Assembly (NCBI GenBank): GCA_043777815.1 | Contig: JAYWHH010000011.1 | Location: 1-51,380, forward strand | Source: JAXMDS01 sp043777815 | GTDB lineage: Bacteria; Pseudomonadota; Alphaproteobacteria; Rickettsiales; Rickettsiaceae | DNA: 51,380 nucleotides | Direction: 5' to 3' | Shown here: positions 43,708 to 51,134 of the stretch, piece after piece | Numbering within the stretch: position 1 is the first letter of the stretch | How the letters are laid out: each line of letters starts with the position of its first letter | Position numbers and translations under genes: made by a program | Notes under the pieces: model-generated | Told to the model about the DNA's origin: nothing | Databases searched by the model: none | What the model saw: the letters and a program-made list of their open reading frames with translations, nothing else

Positions 43708-45468
43708 TCAAAATGTATTAACATGCAAATCTAACGACTGATAAAGATTACCAACCAGAAATAAAGAACCTGTACACAAAACTGTAAATTGATCTTGATG
43801 CTGTGATATAGCTTTAATCGCATCATTACTAATAACACAATTTAAATTATACGCTGAAACTATTTCATATAATTCTTCTTTGGGAACAAAACTTAAACCA
43901 GGTATTGTAATATCAACACATATTATTTTATCTTTCACACTTAAATTGGTGAATAAAATTTTTACAAACTCACTTACATCTTTATTTGATTTCATGCCAA
44001 AAATTATGCACTTAGGGGAGGTGATACTCTGCATCCAGTCTGATAAAACTAATGCTCCACCAGGATTATGTGCGCCGTCTAAGAAAAATTTGAGCCCCTT
44101 ATATTCAATTAATTCCAATCGCCCTGGTATTTTAGCCGACTGTATTCCTTTATATATTGTCTCACCTGTAATTCCAGGAAACATATTTTTTAAATAATTA
44201 GCCACCAGAACTGCGGTGGCCGCATTATAAAACTGATGCTTGCCTCGCAAAGATGGATTAGGCATGTCCAATTTTTTTTCATTGTGACTTATTACTAACT
44301 GCCTTGAGTTGTTAGTCGTGGCTGCATCTGCATCTGAGCTTTTAATTATGGCTTCATTTGAGTCTTTAGTTTCGCCCGAATCATTAGTCTCGATTAAGTC
44401 TTTGTTCGCATTGATCTCATTAGTCTCGATTGAGTCGTTAGTCGTGGCTGCATCTGAATCTTTAGTTTCGCCCGAGTTAGTCTCGATTGAGTCGTTAGTC
44501 GTGGCTACATCTGAGTCTTTGTTCGCATTGATCTCATTAGTTTCGCCCGAGTTAGTCTCGGTTGAGTCGTTAGTCGTGGCCGCATCTGAGTCTTTAGTTT
44601 CGCCCGAGTCATTAGTCTCGATTGAGTCTTTGTTCGCATTGATCTCATTGGTCTTGTCCGAGTTTTTAGTTGCATCTGAATTCGTTGCTACATCTGAATC
44701 TTTAGTCTCGATTGAGTCTTTGTTCGCATTGATCTCATTGGTCTCGCCCGAGTTTTTAGTTGCATCTGAAGTCGTGGCTACATCTGAGTCTTTGGTCGTG
44801 GCTACATCTGAGTCTTTGGTCAAGTAAAAATCATATCCATAGCTACATATACTTGATCCATGAATTTTTGCTAGTTTTGACAGAGTTTGATATATTTTTG
44901 TATCATTTTGATGCGATACAAAGCATATTGAATGTGGACGCATGACAAATGATTTTTCAATTGCAATTTGCTCAAGAGAATCACCCAAATAATCTGTATG
45001 ATCCATAGATATTGAAGTAATAACCGAACAAATTATGTTATTTATTATGTTGGTTGCATCCAATCTTGCACCTATTCCAACCTCAATTATATTAAAATCA
45101 GCAGGATAATCTACAAAAGCCATATAGCTGACCAAAACCCATTTTTCAAACCAGCTAACCTCCAATTTGGTGGCTTCTATTTTTCTAAATAACTCATCTA
45201 AATAATCATCCCGAATAAACTCGTTCTGAATCATGATTCTTTCGTTTTTATTTTTAATGTGAGGAGATGTAAAAGCATTAACCTTAAGGCCACTTAATAT
45301 TCCAATCGATTTTAAAAAAGATGCTACTGAGCCTTTGCCATTAGTGCCTGTAATATATATGTTATTACTAAATTTTAAATGAGGGCTGCCTAGTGCCTTT
45401 GCCGCCTTTACAATTCTATTTAAGTCATAGGTTTTAATATTATAACTTTGTGAAAAATCTTGATACAT
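43708..45468 (-). CDS. folC: Folylpolyglutamate/dihydrofolate synthase with repeat insertion
   Basis: 586 residues against about 420-440 usual. It adds glutamate to (dihydro)folate. The Mur-ligase P-loop YITGTNGKGSVASFLKSI (38-55), EVGIGARLDATNII, ISMDHTDYLGDSLEQIAIEK and the C-terminal FLDGAHNPGGA are all present. About 175 residues (216-393; DNA 44300-44820) have no family counterpart and consist of Thr/Asn/Asp/Glu units such as SGETNEINANKDS and DAATTNDSIET. Removing them leaves a normal-sized enzyme. It is the last gene of glyA-FTR1-dnaN-folC, 19 bp after dnaN. The start region is duplicated just upstream (20 bp), and the copied start is dead. Confidence 0.92.
   Translation of the reverse strand: MYQDFSQSYNIKTYDLNRIVKAAKALGSPHLKFSNNIYITGTNGKGSVASFLKSIGILSGLKVNAFTSPHIKNKNERIMIQNEFIRDDYLDELFRKIEATKLEVSWFEKWVLVSYMAFVDYPADFNIIEVGIGARLDATNIINNIICSVITSISMDHTDYLGDSLEQIAIEKSFVMRPHSICFVSHQNDTKIYQTLSKLAKIHGSSICSYGYDFYLTKDSDVATTKDSDVATTSDATKNSGETNEINANKDSIETKDSDVATNSDATKNSDKTNEINANKDSIETNDSGETKDSDAATTNDSTETNSGETNEINANKDSDVATTNDSIETNSGETKDSDAATTNDSIETNEINANKDLIETNDSGETKDSNEAIIKSSDADAATTNNSRQLVISHNEKKLDMPNPSLRGKHQFYNAATAVLVANYLKNMFPGITGETIYKGIQSAKIPGRLELIEYKGLKFFLDGAHNPGGALVLSDWMQSITSPKCIIFGMKSNKDVSEFVKILFTNLSVKDKIICVDITIPGLSFVPKEELYEIVSAYNLNCVISNDAIKAISQHQDQFTVLCTGSLFLVGNLYQSLDLHVNTF
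44300..44820 (-). repeat. In-frame repeat insertion in folC
   Basis: Units of 15-60 bp with cores CTCGATTGAGTC, GTCGTGGCTGCATCTGA and TTCGCATTGATCTCATT, mixed in varying order. All spacing keeps frame. The reverse reading is also open. Confidence 0.85.
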
Positions 45469-45490
45469 TATGAAAAATCTTAATACATTA
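45451..45490 (-). repeat. 20-bp head duplication at the dnaN-folC junction
   Basis: TGAAAAATCTTGATACATTA (45451-45470) and TGAAAAATCTTAATACATTA (45471-45490) are tandem. Each includes an ATG. The outer copy overlaps the dnaN stop as TAATG but reads ATG TAT TAA, so it is dead. The inner copy is the folC start (ATG TAT CAA). Confidence 0.85.
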
Positions 45491-46879
45491 AATTTTTATT
45501 GGCATTATTAAAAATAAAGCCTCTGGATTAGATTTAGACTTGATAACAATGGGAGAAGTGCTATTTTTAAGTATGAGAATCGCTATGTCGTTCTTAATTA
45601 CATCCAATACATCTAATAAATACCTATAATTAACACCAAAAACCATTATTTTAGAAGCCTTAGCCTCATCGCTATATTCATTTTGATTAGAATTATATTC
45701 TATTAAATCGCAGTTTAATAATTTAGTTCCTAAGCTACCATTTTGTCCTGATGTAGTAATTTGAATCGTATTATTATCTAGAATAGAAACTTTTAAAGCC
45801 TTAAATTTTTCGTTAGATATTGAAGTAACGCTCGCTATACTCTCAGATAATATGGCCGCATCTACCTCTAATGTTGTCTTATAATCATCCAAAGATGGAA
45901 TTATTTTTTCGTAATTGAGAAATTCGGCGTTCACTAATTTAGAAATCAAAATCATCGGAGATTCTCTTTCTGACATGTGTGTAACATCTCTCAAAGACAT
46001 TTTTGGTTTTGAAGCAAAGGCTGCTGAAGATATTAATTCTGAATCTAGGGCTATGTCTGATTTTAATTCTGGTTTTAATTCAGACTTGGTGAGAAACATA
46101 AAATGAATAATTTTTTGATCTGTAGACTCGATTATTATTGTCTCTATAGCAAAATTGTTGACTATAGAAATAACCTGCTCCACTAATCTGCTTGGCAATA
46201 GTAGCTCCGCTGAAATATTATTTTGCGTTTTAATTTGATATCTAGAAAGCCTATGCCCATCCATTGCATAGCTGGATATTTGTTCAGGCGTGATTGTAAG
46301 AGCTAAGCAACTCAAGGTAACTCTGCTTTCTTGATTAGAAACAGCAAATTTAGTGAATTTAAATAAACTTATAATCTCACTTTTAGTAAGAAAAATAAGA
46401 TTTTCTGATGTGCTTCGTTGCAGATCCTGATCAATTATATTGATATTTTCATTGAGATCATCGTCGATTAAGGAGCTTGAATGGGAAACTAGCTTAGAAA
46501 GACTGGTTTTACTAAAAAGATTCTTAAAAAAACTTAAGTTGAAGGCCTCATCTGATAGTCTATTAAGACGAAATTTAGCATCTGATTCTAAATATATCAT
46601 CTTGTCTTTTTCGTAAATGTTGATAACCTTATCTCTTAAACTTTTAATTATGTTGACAAATATATTAGCCTCAACCAATATAGCGCCCTCAGAGAAAATG
46701 GTTGCCTCCAAAGCCTGATAAAGCAAAGCATAACTATTTGAAGCTATTAATTCGATTTGATTATTAGACTTAGCACTAATGTAAAATGAACCTATATTAC
46801 TGGAAATTTTTTCATCAGCTATGTTGGAAGATATTACAGCAGCTTTCAGTATAGGCTTTTGATTAACTTGAATTTTCAT
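45488..46879 (-). CDS. dnaN: DNA polymerase III sliding clamp (beta subunit)
   Basis: 463 residues against about 370-390 usual. The clamp encircles DNA and tethers polymerases. Seen: the N-terminal domain, SLFKFTKFAVSNQESRVTLSCLALTITPEQISSYAMDGHRLSRYQI (second domain with the conserved DGHRL), LVNAEFLNYEKIIPSLDDYKT, and at the end VNYRYLLDVLDVI...FLIMPIKI (the family's 'vIMPmR'). About 35 extra residues lie near 125-160 and about 50 near 270-320; both are polar and without the clear tandem repeats of folC or dnaG. The upstream FTR1 gene ends 25 bp before; a duplicated start lies between them. Confidence 0.92.
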   Translation of the reverse strand: MKIQVNQKPILKAAVISSNIADEKISSNIGSFYISAKSNNQIELIASNSYALLYQALEATIFSEGAILVEANIFVNIIKSLRDKVINIYEKDKMIYLESDAKFRLNRLSDEAFNLSFFKNLFSKTSLSKLVSHSSSLIDDDLNENINIIDQDLQRSTSENLIFLTKSEIISLFKFTKFAVSNQESRVTLSCLALTITPEQISSYAMDGHRLSRYQIKTQNNISAELLLPSRLVEQVISIVNNFAIETIIIESTDQKIIHFMFLTKSELKPELKSDIALDSELISSAAFASKPKMSLRDVTHMSERESPMILISKLVNAEFLNYEKIIPSLDDYKTTLEVDAAILSESIASVTSISNEKFKALKVSILDNNTIQITTSGQNGSLGTKLLNCDLIEYNSNQNEYSDEAKASKIMVFGVNYRYLLDVLDVIKNDIAILILKNSTSPIVIKSKSNPEALFLIMPIKI

Positions 46880-46914
46880 TTTGGTATTTGATTAACTTGA
46901 ATTTTCATTTTGGT
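46857..46914 (-). repeat. 29-bp head duplication at the FTR1-dnaN junction
   Basis: TTTGATTAACTTGAATTTTC and the following ATTTTGGTA occur twice in tandem. The outer ATG (46906-46908) overlaps the FTR1 stop as ATGA and opens a 10-codon frame, MKIQVNQIPK, whose stop (46876-46878) overlaps the dnaN ATG (46877-46879), again as ATGA. Confidence 0.9.
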
Positions 46915-47672
46915 AACTGACTTTTTGGTAAATATTTTATACCAAAGAAACAAATAGTCAAAAAGTAAACTATTAAATCTAATTGAGAAAACTTGAAATC
47001 AAAGATATTTAAAGAATTAGCCGCAAGACTTTCAAATTTTTCGAGCCAAGCTGTGTTAGCAAAATCAAACTCTGCTGACATCTCCAAAACAATGTTTAAT
47101 ATCTTAACTAAAAATGACCCTGCAATTAATAACATTGCCAAACGGGTGATTTCAAAAAAAGATTTCATATTTTTGCCAAAGGTTAACAATATTCCTTTTT
47201 TAGCTATAAACCCCACACTGAGCGCAGCGATTAAACCAGCTGAAAACTGAGTTACCAAATCCAATAAGCTTAATTTGTTTGCAGTCCAAACGCCATAAGA
47301 GAAAATCATTATCTCTAGACATTCTCTAAATATTATTGAAAATAAAGTCAATATTATTGCGAAACTTTCTTTAGTGTTTAGATTAGCTAGATGCTTTTTT
47401 GGATTGGAACTAAAGCAAGCATTATAAGAAATGCATAAAAATCCTATAATTAAAACACATAAATTAACTATTTCTTGAACATTGGAATCAAAATTCAAAT
47501 AATTATTGAAGATCCATAATAAAATTACTGAAGTAATAATCGACAAGCCGACGCTTATGAAGTTCAATTGCCTCAAATTAGAAATATGTTTTAAATTCAA
47601 GTTAGCTATGTTTATAAACAAGATAATTTCTATTATTTCTCTAAAAATTACCAAAACGTAAGTGATGTTCAT
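46905..47672 (-). CDS. FTR1/EfeU-family iron permease-like membrane protein
   Basis: 255 residues with seven hydrophobic segments. Two REXXE motifs, REIIE (11-15) and RECLE (116-120), lie in TM1 and TM4 and are the iron-binding hallmark of FTR1/EfeU permeases. The length fits the bacterial members (about 250-280). Likely role: high-affinity iron uptake across the inner membrane. No efeO/efeB partner is present, so the electron or ferroxidase partner is unknown. It lies inside the glyA-dnaN-folC run, 14 bp after glyA, and its stop overlaps a duplicated dnaN start. Iron supply would also serve the di-iron NrdB encoded 6 kb away; that link is only a suggestion. Confidence 0.78.
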   Translation of the reverse strand: MNITYVLVIFREIIEIILFINIANLNLKHISNLRQLNFISVGLSIITSVILLWIFNNYLNFDSNVQEIVNLCVLIIGFLCISYNACFSSNPKKHLANLNTKESFAIILTLFSIIFRECLEIMIFSYGVWTANKLSLLDLVTQFSAGLIAALSVGFIAKKGILLTFGKNMKSFFEITRLAMLLIAGSFLVKILNIVLEMSAEFDFANTAWLEKFESLAANSLNIFDFKFSQLDLIVYFLTICFFGIKYLPKSQLPK

Positions 47673-47686
47673 TTTCTAATTGTTTA

Positions 47687-49132
47687 TTAATTATATATAG
47701 GAAATCTCCTGCACAAAGACTCAATCTCATTTAGATATTTTTGAGATTCATCTTCGGCTACTTTGCTTATTATTTCTGCAAGATACTTATATTCATTTGG
47801 ACCAAAGCCTCTAGTGGTGGTGGCTAATGTGCCTATGCGTATTCCAGAAGTGACAAAAGGCGAAAGTTTTTCACCAGGAACAGTGTTTTTATTGCAAATG
47901 ATGCCAATTTTTGCTAATCGCCTTGCCATATCCTTGCCTGAAATATTTTTATTAATCAAATTGACTAAAAAAAGATGATTATCAGTTCCGCCACTGACTA
48001 TTTCAAACCCACGCTTCTTCAATTCTTCAGCCATAATCTTAGTATTACGAATAACGTTCAAAATATAAGCAGTATATTCTGCAGTTGAAGCCTCCTTGAA
48101 AGATATGCCTTTTGCAGCTATTACATGCATTAAAGGGCCGCCTTGTATGCCTGGGAAAATGGCGCTATCTATCTTTTTAGCTATATCTTCATGGTTAGTT
48201 AAAATAATTCCCCCTCTTGGACCTCGTAAACTTTTATGAGTTGTGGAAGTTACTACATCCGCATATTCCATTGGATTTTCTTGATCCATCAAAGTCTTTA
48301 AACTCGATTTGTAATCCTCATCCGCATATTCCATTGTATTTTCTTGATCCATTAAAGTCTTTAAACTCGATTTGTAATCCTCTGACTGTGTTGTGGAGTT
48401 ATCTTTGCTGTCTGACTGTGTTGTAGAGATATCTTTGTTGTCCCCTGACTGTGTTGTAGAACTGTCTTTGCTGTCCGACTGCGTTGTAGAATTTAAATTA
48501 TTCTGAGTAACAATATTGTTTTTAGCCGCAATTAAACCTGCGATGTGCGCAATATCTGCTAACAAAAAGCTTCCCACTGCATTGGCTATATGCCTAAATT
48601 TTTTGAAGTCAATGATTCTAGGATAAGCTGAGTAGCCACAAATAATTAATTTGGGCTTGAATTCTTTAGCTATCTCAAGTATATGGTCATAATCCAAAAA
48701 TCCATCTACGCCCACATCATAATGCTTTACCTCAAACCATTTTCCAGATAAATTCACTTTTGAACCATGAGTTAGATGGCCACCAGAATTTAGTGACATA
48801 CTTAAAATTCGGTCTCCAGGATTTAATAATGCAAGAAATACGGCCTGATTAGCTTGTGATCCAGAATGGGGCTGTACATTAGCATATTTAGCATTGAAAA
48901 GTGATTTGACCCTTTCTATACTTAAAAACTCTATTTCATCCACTATATCGCACCCCTCATAATATCTTTTTTTTGGATATCCTTCAGCATATTTGTTAGT
49001 TAAAATGGAGCCCTGTGCTTCTAATACATGCTTGCTTGTATAGTTTTCGGATGCAATTAGCATAACTTGATTTTCTTGTCTAGCTTTCTCTTTTTGAATT
49101 AAAGAAAAAATCTCATCTTGAAATAAATTCAT
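47687..49132 (-). CDS. glyA: Serine hydroxymethyltransferase with repeat insertion
   Basis: 481 residues against about 415-430 usual. It converts serine and tetrahydrofolate to glycine and methylene-tetrahydrofolate. Intact blocks are ENYTSKHVLEAQGSILTNKYAEGYPKKRYYEGC, NVQPHSGSQANQAVF, HLTHGSKVNLSGKWF, and the PLP-lysine segment VVTSTTHKSLRGPRGG (Lys about 300). Residues about 207-290 (DNA 48258-48510) are an insertion of TTQSDSKDN units and a tandem EDYKSSLKTLMDQEN pair, between the substrate-binding domain strand and YADVVTS. First gene of the operon with the FTR1-like permease, dnaN and folC. Functionally it pairs with folC through folate. Confidence 0.94.
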   Translation of the reverse strand: MNLFQDEIFSLIQKEKARQENQVMLIASENYTSKHVLEAQGSILTNKYAEGYPKKRYYEGCDIVDEIEFLSIERVKSLFNAKYANVQPHSGSQANQAVFLALLNPGDRILSMSLNSGGHLTHGSKVNLSGKWFEVKHYDVGVDGFLDYDHILEIAKEFKPKLIICGYSAYPRIIDFKKFRHIANAVGSFLLADIAHIAGLIAAKNNIVTQNNLNSTTQSDSKDSSTTQSGDNKDISTTQSDSKDNSTTQSEDYKSSLKTLMDQENTMEYADEDYKSSLKTLMDQENPMEYADVVTSTTHKSLRGPRGGIILTNHEDIAKKIDSAIFPGIQGGPLMHVIAAKGISFKEASTAEYTAYILNVIRNTKIMAEELKKRGFEIVSGGTDNHLFLVNLINKNISGKDMARRLAKIGIICNKNTVPGEKLSPFVTSGIRIGTLATTTRGFGPNEYKYLAEIISKVAEDESQKYLNEIESLCRRFPIYN

Positions 49133-49569
49133 ATAATCTTGGCATCTTTAAAAACCAATTATACCTTAAGTCTTTGGTTCAACTATGTACCATTAAAATA
49201 ATTCTCTAAATTTAATTTATAAGTTTTATAGTATTTTTTTGATTGTATAAAAAGAGCTATATTTTTAATTGATTATTTTTATAACTTTACCTACTTAGTC
49301 GTTGGCTGGAGTAATAACATTTGCATAAGACATATAAAGTACAGAGGTATAAAAAGTACAAAAATACACAAGGCACAAAGTGCAGAAGGTACAGAAATAC
49401 GCAAAAAAAACACAAGGCACATGATGCTAATATATGTTCTATTATCTTTACCAACCACGAATAATAATTTAGCCTTTGATTAAACTAAAACTTAGTCGTT
49501 GGCTGGAGCCATAAATGAATCGTTAGCTGGAGCCATAAATGAGTCGTTAAACTTTGATTAAACTAAAAC
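49133..49569. repeat. Spacer with rpmA tail echoes
   Basis: 49293-49330 (CTTAGTCGTTGGCTGGAGTAATAACATTTGCATAAG) and 49427-49453 (ATGCTAATATATGTTCTATTATCTTT) copy the rpmA 3' coding region (about 49571-49672). 49490-49565 has further GTCGTT(G/A)GCTGGAGCCATAAATGA units. 49330-49410 has AAAGTACAGA/AAGGCACA mini-repeats. No gene is seen. Confidence 0.8.
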
Positions 49570-49884
49570 TTAGTCGTTGGCTGGAGTCATAAATGAATCG
49601 TTGGCTGGAGTAATAACATTTGCATAAGGTACAGAAGGTACAATGCTAATATATGTTCTATTATCTTTGCCACGACTGAATGCTACCACGCCATCTACTT
49701 TAGCATGAACTGTATGATCCTTTCCTAAGAAAACATTTTTACCAAGACGATAAACCGTCCCCCTTTGTCTTATTAGAATTTCTCCCGTGCTAACAAACTG
49801 ACCATGATTACGCTTAAGACCTAGTCTTCTACCAGCTGAATCTCTTCCATTATCACTACTACCACCACCTTTTTTGGTTGCCAT
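49570..49884 (-). CDS. rpmA: 50S ribosomal protein L27 with repeat-derived C-terminal extension
   Basis: 104 residues (85-90 usual). MATKKGGGSSDNGRDSAGRRLGLKRNHGQFVSTGEILIRQRGT is the L27 signature; the N-terminal tail reaches the peptidyl-transferase centre. The standard end is about VPSVPYANV. After it, ITPANDSFMTPAND is two units of a 24-27-bp repeat that continues as non-coding DNA beyond the stop. So here a duplication moved the stop outward. rplU, normally next to rpmA, is absent. Confidence 0.93.
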   Translation of the reverse strand: MATKKGGGSSDNGRDSAGRRLGLKRNHGQFVSTGEILIRQRGTVYRLGKNVFLGKDHTVHAKVDGVVAFSRGKDNRTYISIVPSVPYANVITPANDSFMTPAND

Positions 49885-50876
49885 ATTAATGTCGATTAAT
49901 TTAATAGAAATTATATTCTATAATTGCCAAAATCTCCAAATAGTTTTGATAATGAGCCTTCTAAACTTAGATAGTTTCAATTTAGTATAGTTTTGATCTA
50001 GTTTTAATAATGAGCCCTCTAAACTTAGTTAGTATAGTTTTGATCTAGTTTCAATTTAATTTATAAATAAATAGACGAATATGTATATGAAAATAGGCGA
50101 ATGTTTATATGACGTCAACAAAAGTCAAGTAGCAGATGACGTCAACAAAAGTCGCGTAGTAGATGAATTCAACGACATAAAACGCAGCAGATGACGTCAA
50201 CAAAAGTCAAGTAGCAAATGAAGCTGGAGACATAAAACGTAGCAAATGAAGCTGGAGACATAAAACGCAACAGCAACAGAAAAATGAGATATACATGCTT
50301 AGAGGTTGTGTAACCCTAAAACTTATATGACTATAAATATCCTTTCAATCTGAACATATCTTTAGTTTGATATAAATATAGCTTTTGGGCATATATAAAA
50401 TAGTTTTGCTAATTATCCTAAACATCTCTTTCAGTTTTAGCCTGAACATCTCTTTAGTTTGATATAAATATAGCTTTTGGGTATATATAAAATAGTTTTG
50501 CTAACTTTGTATCTTTTATTCAAGTAAACCCGTAACCCAGGTCAAGTAACAAATGAAGTCAGCGACATAAAACGCAGAAAGTAGTATAAACAAAAGTCAA
50601 GTGAACCCGCGGCCCAAGTGAGTAAACCCGCGGCCCAAGTGAGTAAGCCCGCGGCCCAAGTGAGTAAACCCGCGGCCCAAGTGAGTAAACCCGCGGCCCA
50701 AGTGAGTAAACCCGCGGCCCAAGTAAGCAAACCCGCGGCCCAGGTCAAGTAAACCCGCGGCCCAGGTCAAGTAAACCCGCGGCCCGAGTAAGCAAACCTG
50801 TTGTACAGGTTAAAAAAAAAGTTTTTGAAATCAGAATAAAAAATATATAATTATCTTATTATGTATTTAGTTAGTC
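49885..50876. repeat. 1-kb repeat desert between rpmA and rpsO
   Basis: No gene is supported. In order: two units with CCTCTAAACTTAG and AGTATAGTTTTGATCTAGTTT (about 49950-50050); four or five units with GACGTCAACAAAAGTCAAGTAGCAG or AATGAAGCTGGAGACATAAAACG (about 50110-50280); two units of about 60 bp with TTTAGTTTGATATAAATATAGC (50357-50505); and the CCCGCGGCCC array listed separately. 50820-50876 is AT-rich leader DNA of rpsO. Confidence 0.8.
50601..50790. repeat. Nine-copy 21-bp GC-rich array (CCCGCGGCCC core)
   Basis: Head-to-tail units, mostly GTGAGTAAACCCGCGGCCCAA (21 bp), with late units changed to AGGTCAAGT or AGTAAGC spacers (21 bp kept). Each contains the palindrome CCGCGG in a strongly AT-rich setting. 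The unit is a multiple of three, so an unrelated minus-strand frame (repeated TWAAGLL) stays open; no start context or family supports it as a protein. A degenerate AT-richer relative (AACCCGTAACCCAGG) lies at about 50527, the possible ancestor. Confidence 0.9.
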
Positions 50877-51134
50877 ATGATTAACAAAAGTCAAATAGTC
50901 GAGTCTTACTCTGAAATCCCAAATAACACTGGCGACTCTTCAGTTCAAGTAGCAATATTAACCGCTAGAGTAAAATTACTCACTGAACACTTGAAAACTC
51001 ATAGAAAAGATCACACCTCTAGAAGAGGCTTGTTGATATTAGTGAGCCGTAGAAAAAGTTTGCTTGAATATATCAAAAACAAAAGTTTTGATAAATATAA
51101 AGCTTTAATTGAAAGACTTGGAATTAGAAAATAA
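50877..51134 (+). CDS. rpsO: 30S ribosomal protein S15
   Basis: 85 residues (88-89 usual). Signature GDSSVQVAILTARVKLLTEHLKTHRKDHTSRRGLLILVSRRKSLLEYI is diagnostic, with the conserved RRGLL. S15 binds 16S rRNA helix 22 early in 30S assembly and often represses its own translation through its leader. The start is set by MINKSQIVESY at the usual distance. pnp, the usual next gene, is not within the remaining 246 bp. The leader region contains a hairpin (50795-50811) but no known S15 pseudoknot that I can confirm. Confidence 0.95.
   Translation: MINKSQIVESYSEIPNNTGDSSVQVAILTARVKLLTEHLKTHRKDHTSRRGLLILVSRRKSLLEYIKNKSFDKYKALIERLGIRK

Noticed and set aside
44309..44827. 172-codon plus-strand frame opposite folC
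   Set aside because: It is the complement of the in-frame folC repeats; SLVSIESL-type units have no other support.
50542..50748. 68-codon minus-strand frame of repeated TWAAGLL
   Set aside because: It is only the translation of the 21-bp array, with no start context or family match.
50601..50790. Possible CRISPR array
   Set aside because: The units are directly tandem with no unique spacers between them, and no cas gene is present.
50795..50811. AACCTG-TTGTA-CAGGTT hairpin as terminator
   Set aside because: On the plus strand it is followed by an A-run, and on the minus strand the T-run precedes the stem; neither fits an intrinsic terminator.
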